Assembly: GCA_012032575.1 (NCBI GenBank)
Contig: JAAUSP010000455.1
Span: forward strand, 1-6,283
DNA: 6,283 bases
Origin: Anaerolineales bacterium
GTDB taxonomy: Bacteria > Chloroflexota > Anaerolineae > 4572-78 > J111
Direction: 5' to 3'
Shown piece by piece: positions 5,819 to 6,283 of this stretch (its first letter is position 1; the number at the start of each line of letters is the position of its first letter). The position numbers and the translations under genes are program-made. The notes below the pieces were generated by a model that had not been told where the DNA came from, made no database searches, and saw only the letters and a program-made list of their open reading frames with translations.

Positions 5819-6012
5819 TTCAGCCGCCGGAGCGGCGCGGCTTCTTCGGTGGGGGGTGTGGTTGGCTCGACGGCGACGGTGGCCGGTGCTTCGGTCGGTG
5901 CTTCTTCAGTAGGTTGGCTGATCGGGCCCGCTGCTTCCGGGGTTGCGCCCGTGCAGGCGACTAGTCCCAACGCCAGACTCAGCGCCAGGATAATGGGTAA
6001 TTTTTTTGACAT
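5815..6012 (-). CDS. Lipoprotein signal peptide and linker of the iron-binding protein (N-terminal part, frame-split)
   Basis: ATG 6012-6010 has GAGGAG a few bases upstream. MSKKLPIILALSLALGLVAC is a lipoprotein signal: two lysines, a hydrophobic core, and a lipobox LVAC with Cys20 as the lipidated residue. A 40-residue Pro/Thr/Glu/Ala linker follows (PTEEAPTEAPATVAVEP and similar), typical of surface lipoproteins in Chloroflexota. The frame then ends as LRRLK-stop at 5815, overlapping the main frame by 4 bases. Restoring one G after the CCG codon at 5835-5833 reads AAPAPAAEVNLAAVKEY, linking smoothly into the EfeO-like domain. A 65-residue secreted peptide on its own is unlikely. The frame remains open to 6243 through the repeat element, but that part has no family resemblance. 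Confidence 0.8.
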   Translation of the reverse strand: MSKKLPIILALSLALGLVACTGATPEAAGPISQPTEEAPTEAPATVAVEPTTPPTEEAAPLRRLK

Positions 6013-6034
6013 TATTCTCCTCACTTTGAAAAGA

Positions 6035-6149
6035 CATAACTGCTCAGCCCTCATGTCATTTCGAGGCCGTAGGCCGAGAAATCTCCAAGGTGCAGTATCG
6101 GCCTCGGAGATTTCTCCCTTCGGTCGAAATGACATGGCTGAGTAGTTAC
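6035..6149. mobile_element. MITE/REP-pair-like hairpin element with 7-bp direct repeats
   Basis: The outer arms TAACTGCTCAGCC (6037-6049) and GGCTGAGTAGTTA (6136-6148) are inverted with one mismatch. Inside them come CATGTCATTTCGA/TCGAAATGACATG and, further in, GAGAAATCTCC (6076-6086)/GGAGATTTCTC (6106-6116). The left arm carries its own mini-hairpin GGCC-GTA-GGCC (6065-6075). GAAAAGA occurs at 6028-6034 and again at 6150-6156, looking like a target duplication. The CATTTCGA...GAGAAATCT core resembles a short repeat I recall as widespread in Chloroflexota and Bacteroidota. It has no coding capacity. It lies 23 bp upstream of the lipoprotein start, within its leader or promoter region. Confidence 0.7.
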
Positions 6150-6165
6150 GAAAAGATACGATTGA

Positions 6166-6174
6166 TGTTACAAT
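6166..6174 (+). promoter_or_regulatory. Extended -10 element driving candidate small RNA 2
   Basis: TGTTACAAT reads as TG-n-TACAAT, nearly the same as the TGTTATAAT element of the first small-RNA unit. Only a poor -35 (TTACGA, 6146-6151) is present at 17 bp, and it overlaps the right end of the MITE-like element. The expected start is near 6181. Confidence 0.5.
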
Positions 6175-6180
6175 AAATCT

Positions 6181-6262
6181 CAGAGCAAGAGGTTTTGGCT
6201 TTCTGGAACGCCTCTTGTCTCCCCGGAGGGCACAGGCTTTCACCCTGTGCTCTCTTTTTTCT
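6181..6262 (+). ncRNA. Candidate small RNA 2 (about 80 nt), family unrecognised
   Basis: After the predicted start, CAAGAGG (6186-6192) pairs with CCTCTTG (6211-6217). TTTT/GGAA pairing extends the hairpin beyond a two-base CG bulge. The linker TCTCCCCG leads into a strong intrinsic terminator ending in six T residues. No plus-strand gene lies upstream within 2.5 kb, so the terminator does not belong to a visible protein gene. It is divergent from the iron-binding lipoprotein. The layout (extended -10, 5' hairpin, terminator) mirrors the unit at 785-907, although the sequences differ. It could also be the end of a longer RNA or an unseen short gene. Confidence 0.45.
6226..6260 (+). terminator. 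Intrinsic terminator of candidate small RNA 2
   Basis: GAGGGCACAGG (6226-6236) pairs with CCTGTGCTCTC (6244-6254) over 11 bp including one G-T pair, with a 7-nt loop, followed by TTTTTT (6255-6260). The T-run is on the plus strand, so this is a rho-independent terminator for rightward transcription. Confidence 0.85.
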
Positions 6263-6283
6263 TTCGTTTTTGATGTCGGTTAT

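Noticed and set aside
4970..6145. Long plus-strand open frame of 391 codons
   Set aside because: It is antisense to the clearly homologous iron-binding lipoprotein, has low-complexity composition, no family motifs, and ends by running through the MITE-like repeat.
6013..6243. N-terminal extension of the lipoprotein frame to an upstream ATG
   Set aside because: The extra 77 codons translate the repeat element and the antisense of small RNA 2. The signal peptide with its ribosome site defines the start at 6012.
6181..6262. Minus-strand riboswitch in the lipoprotein leader
   Set aside because: The hairpins would read on either strand, but the T-run and extended -10 are oriented for plus-strand transcription, and no known aptamer core was recognised.
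1..6283. CRISPR array, tRNA or rRNA genes
   Set aside because: No regularly spaced direct repeats, cloverleaf with a T-loop GTTCRA signature, or rRNA core sequence was found by eye on either strand.

Overview
The window reads as a chromosomal accessory stretch from a moderately GC-rich bacterium, most probably a Chloroflexota (Anaerolineae-like) metagenome assembly. This rests on protein flavour (a DRL-type oxidoreductase paired with a SorC regulator, a hybrid-kinase receiver tail of the Chloroflexota/cyanobacterial type, and a Pro/Thr/Glu-rich lipoprotein linker) and on the style of the dispersed hairpin repeats. It is an inference, because no phylogenetic marker is present.

Left part (1-2070, genes on the minus strand): a DRL/DXR-II-like oxidoreductase that runs off the left edge, preceded by a SorC/DeoR-type sugar-responsive regulator. 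The regulator is split by an apparent one-base deletion. It has a near-consensus promoter with a cluster of TGTTCA/TGAACA half-sites, which suggests autoregulation. The pair looks like the end of a sugar or polyol catabolic locus. Between them, on the plus strand, lies a self-contained unit: extended -10 promoter, long rod-like hairpin starting at the predicted +1, and intrinsic terminator. It is a strong candidate for an undescribed small RNA of about 120 nt. Next to it are two GC-rich hairpins with complementary loops.

Middle (2068-3841): a decayed receiver-domain remnant (minus strand), about 230 bases with no recognisable gene, then an intact tyrosine recombinase (plus strand) with all six catalytic residues. 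A perfect 30-bp palindrome lies between the recombinase -10 box and its start codon. It could be an autoregulatory operator, a recombination site, or both. A dispersed-type inverted repeat separates the recombinase from the convergent gene on its right.

Right part (3842-6283): a long minus-strand lipoprotein gene joins an EfeO/imelysin-like domain containing a textbook EF-hand loop to an FbpA-like ferric-iron substrate-binding domain. Its signal peptide is in another frame, again by one apparent missing base. No permease or ATPase gene is adjacent. Upstream is a MITE-like hairpin element flanked by a 7-bp direct repeat, then a second plus-strand promoter-hairpin-terminator unit, another small-RNA candidate.

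Three separate coding regions carry frame breaks. Either the assembly has single-base indel errors or the region is decaying; the sequence alone cannot decide.
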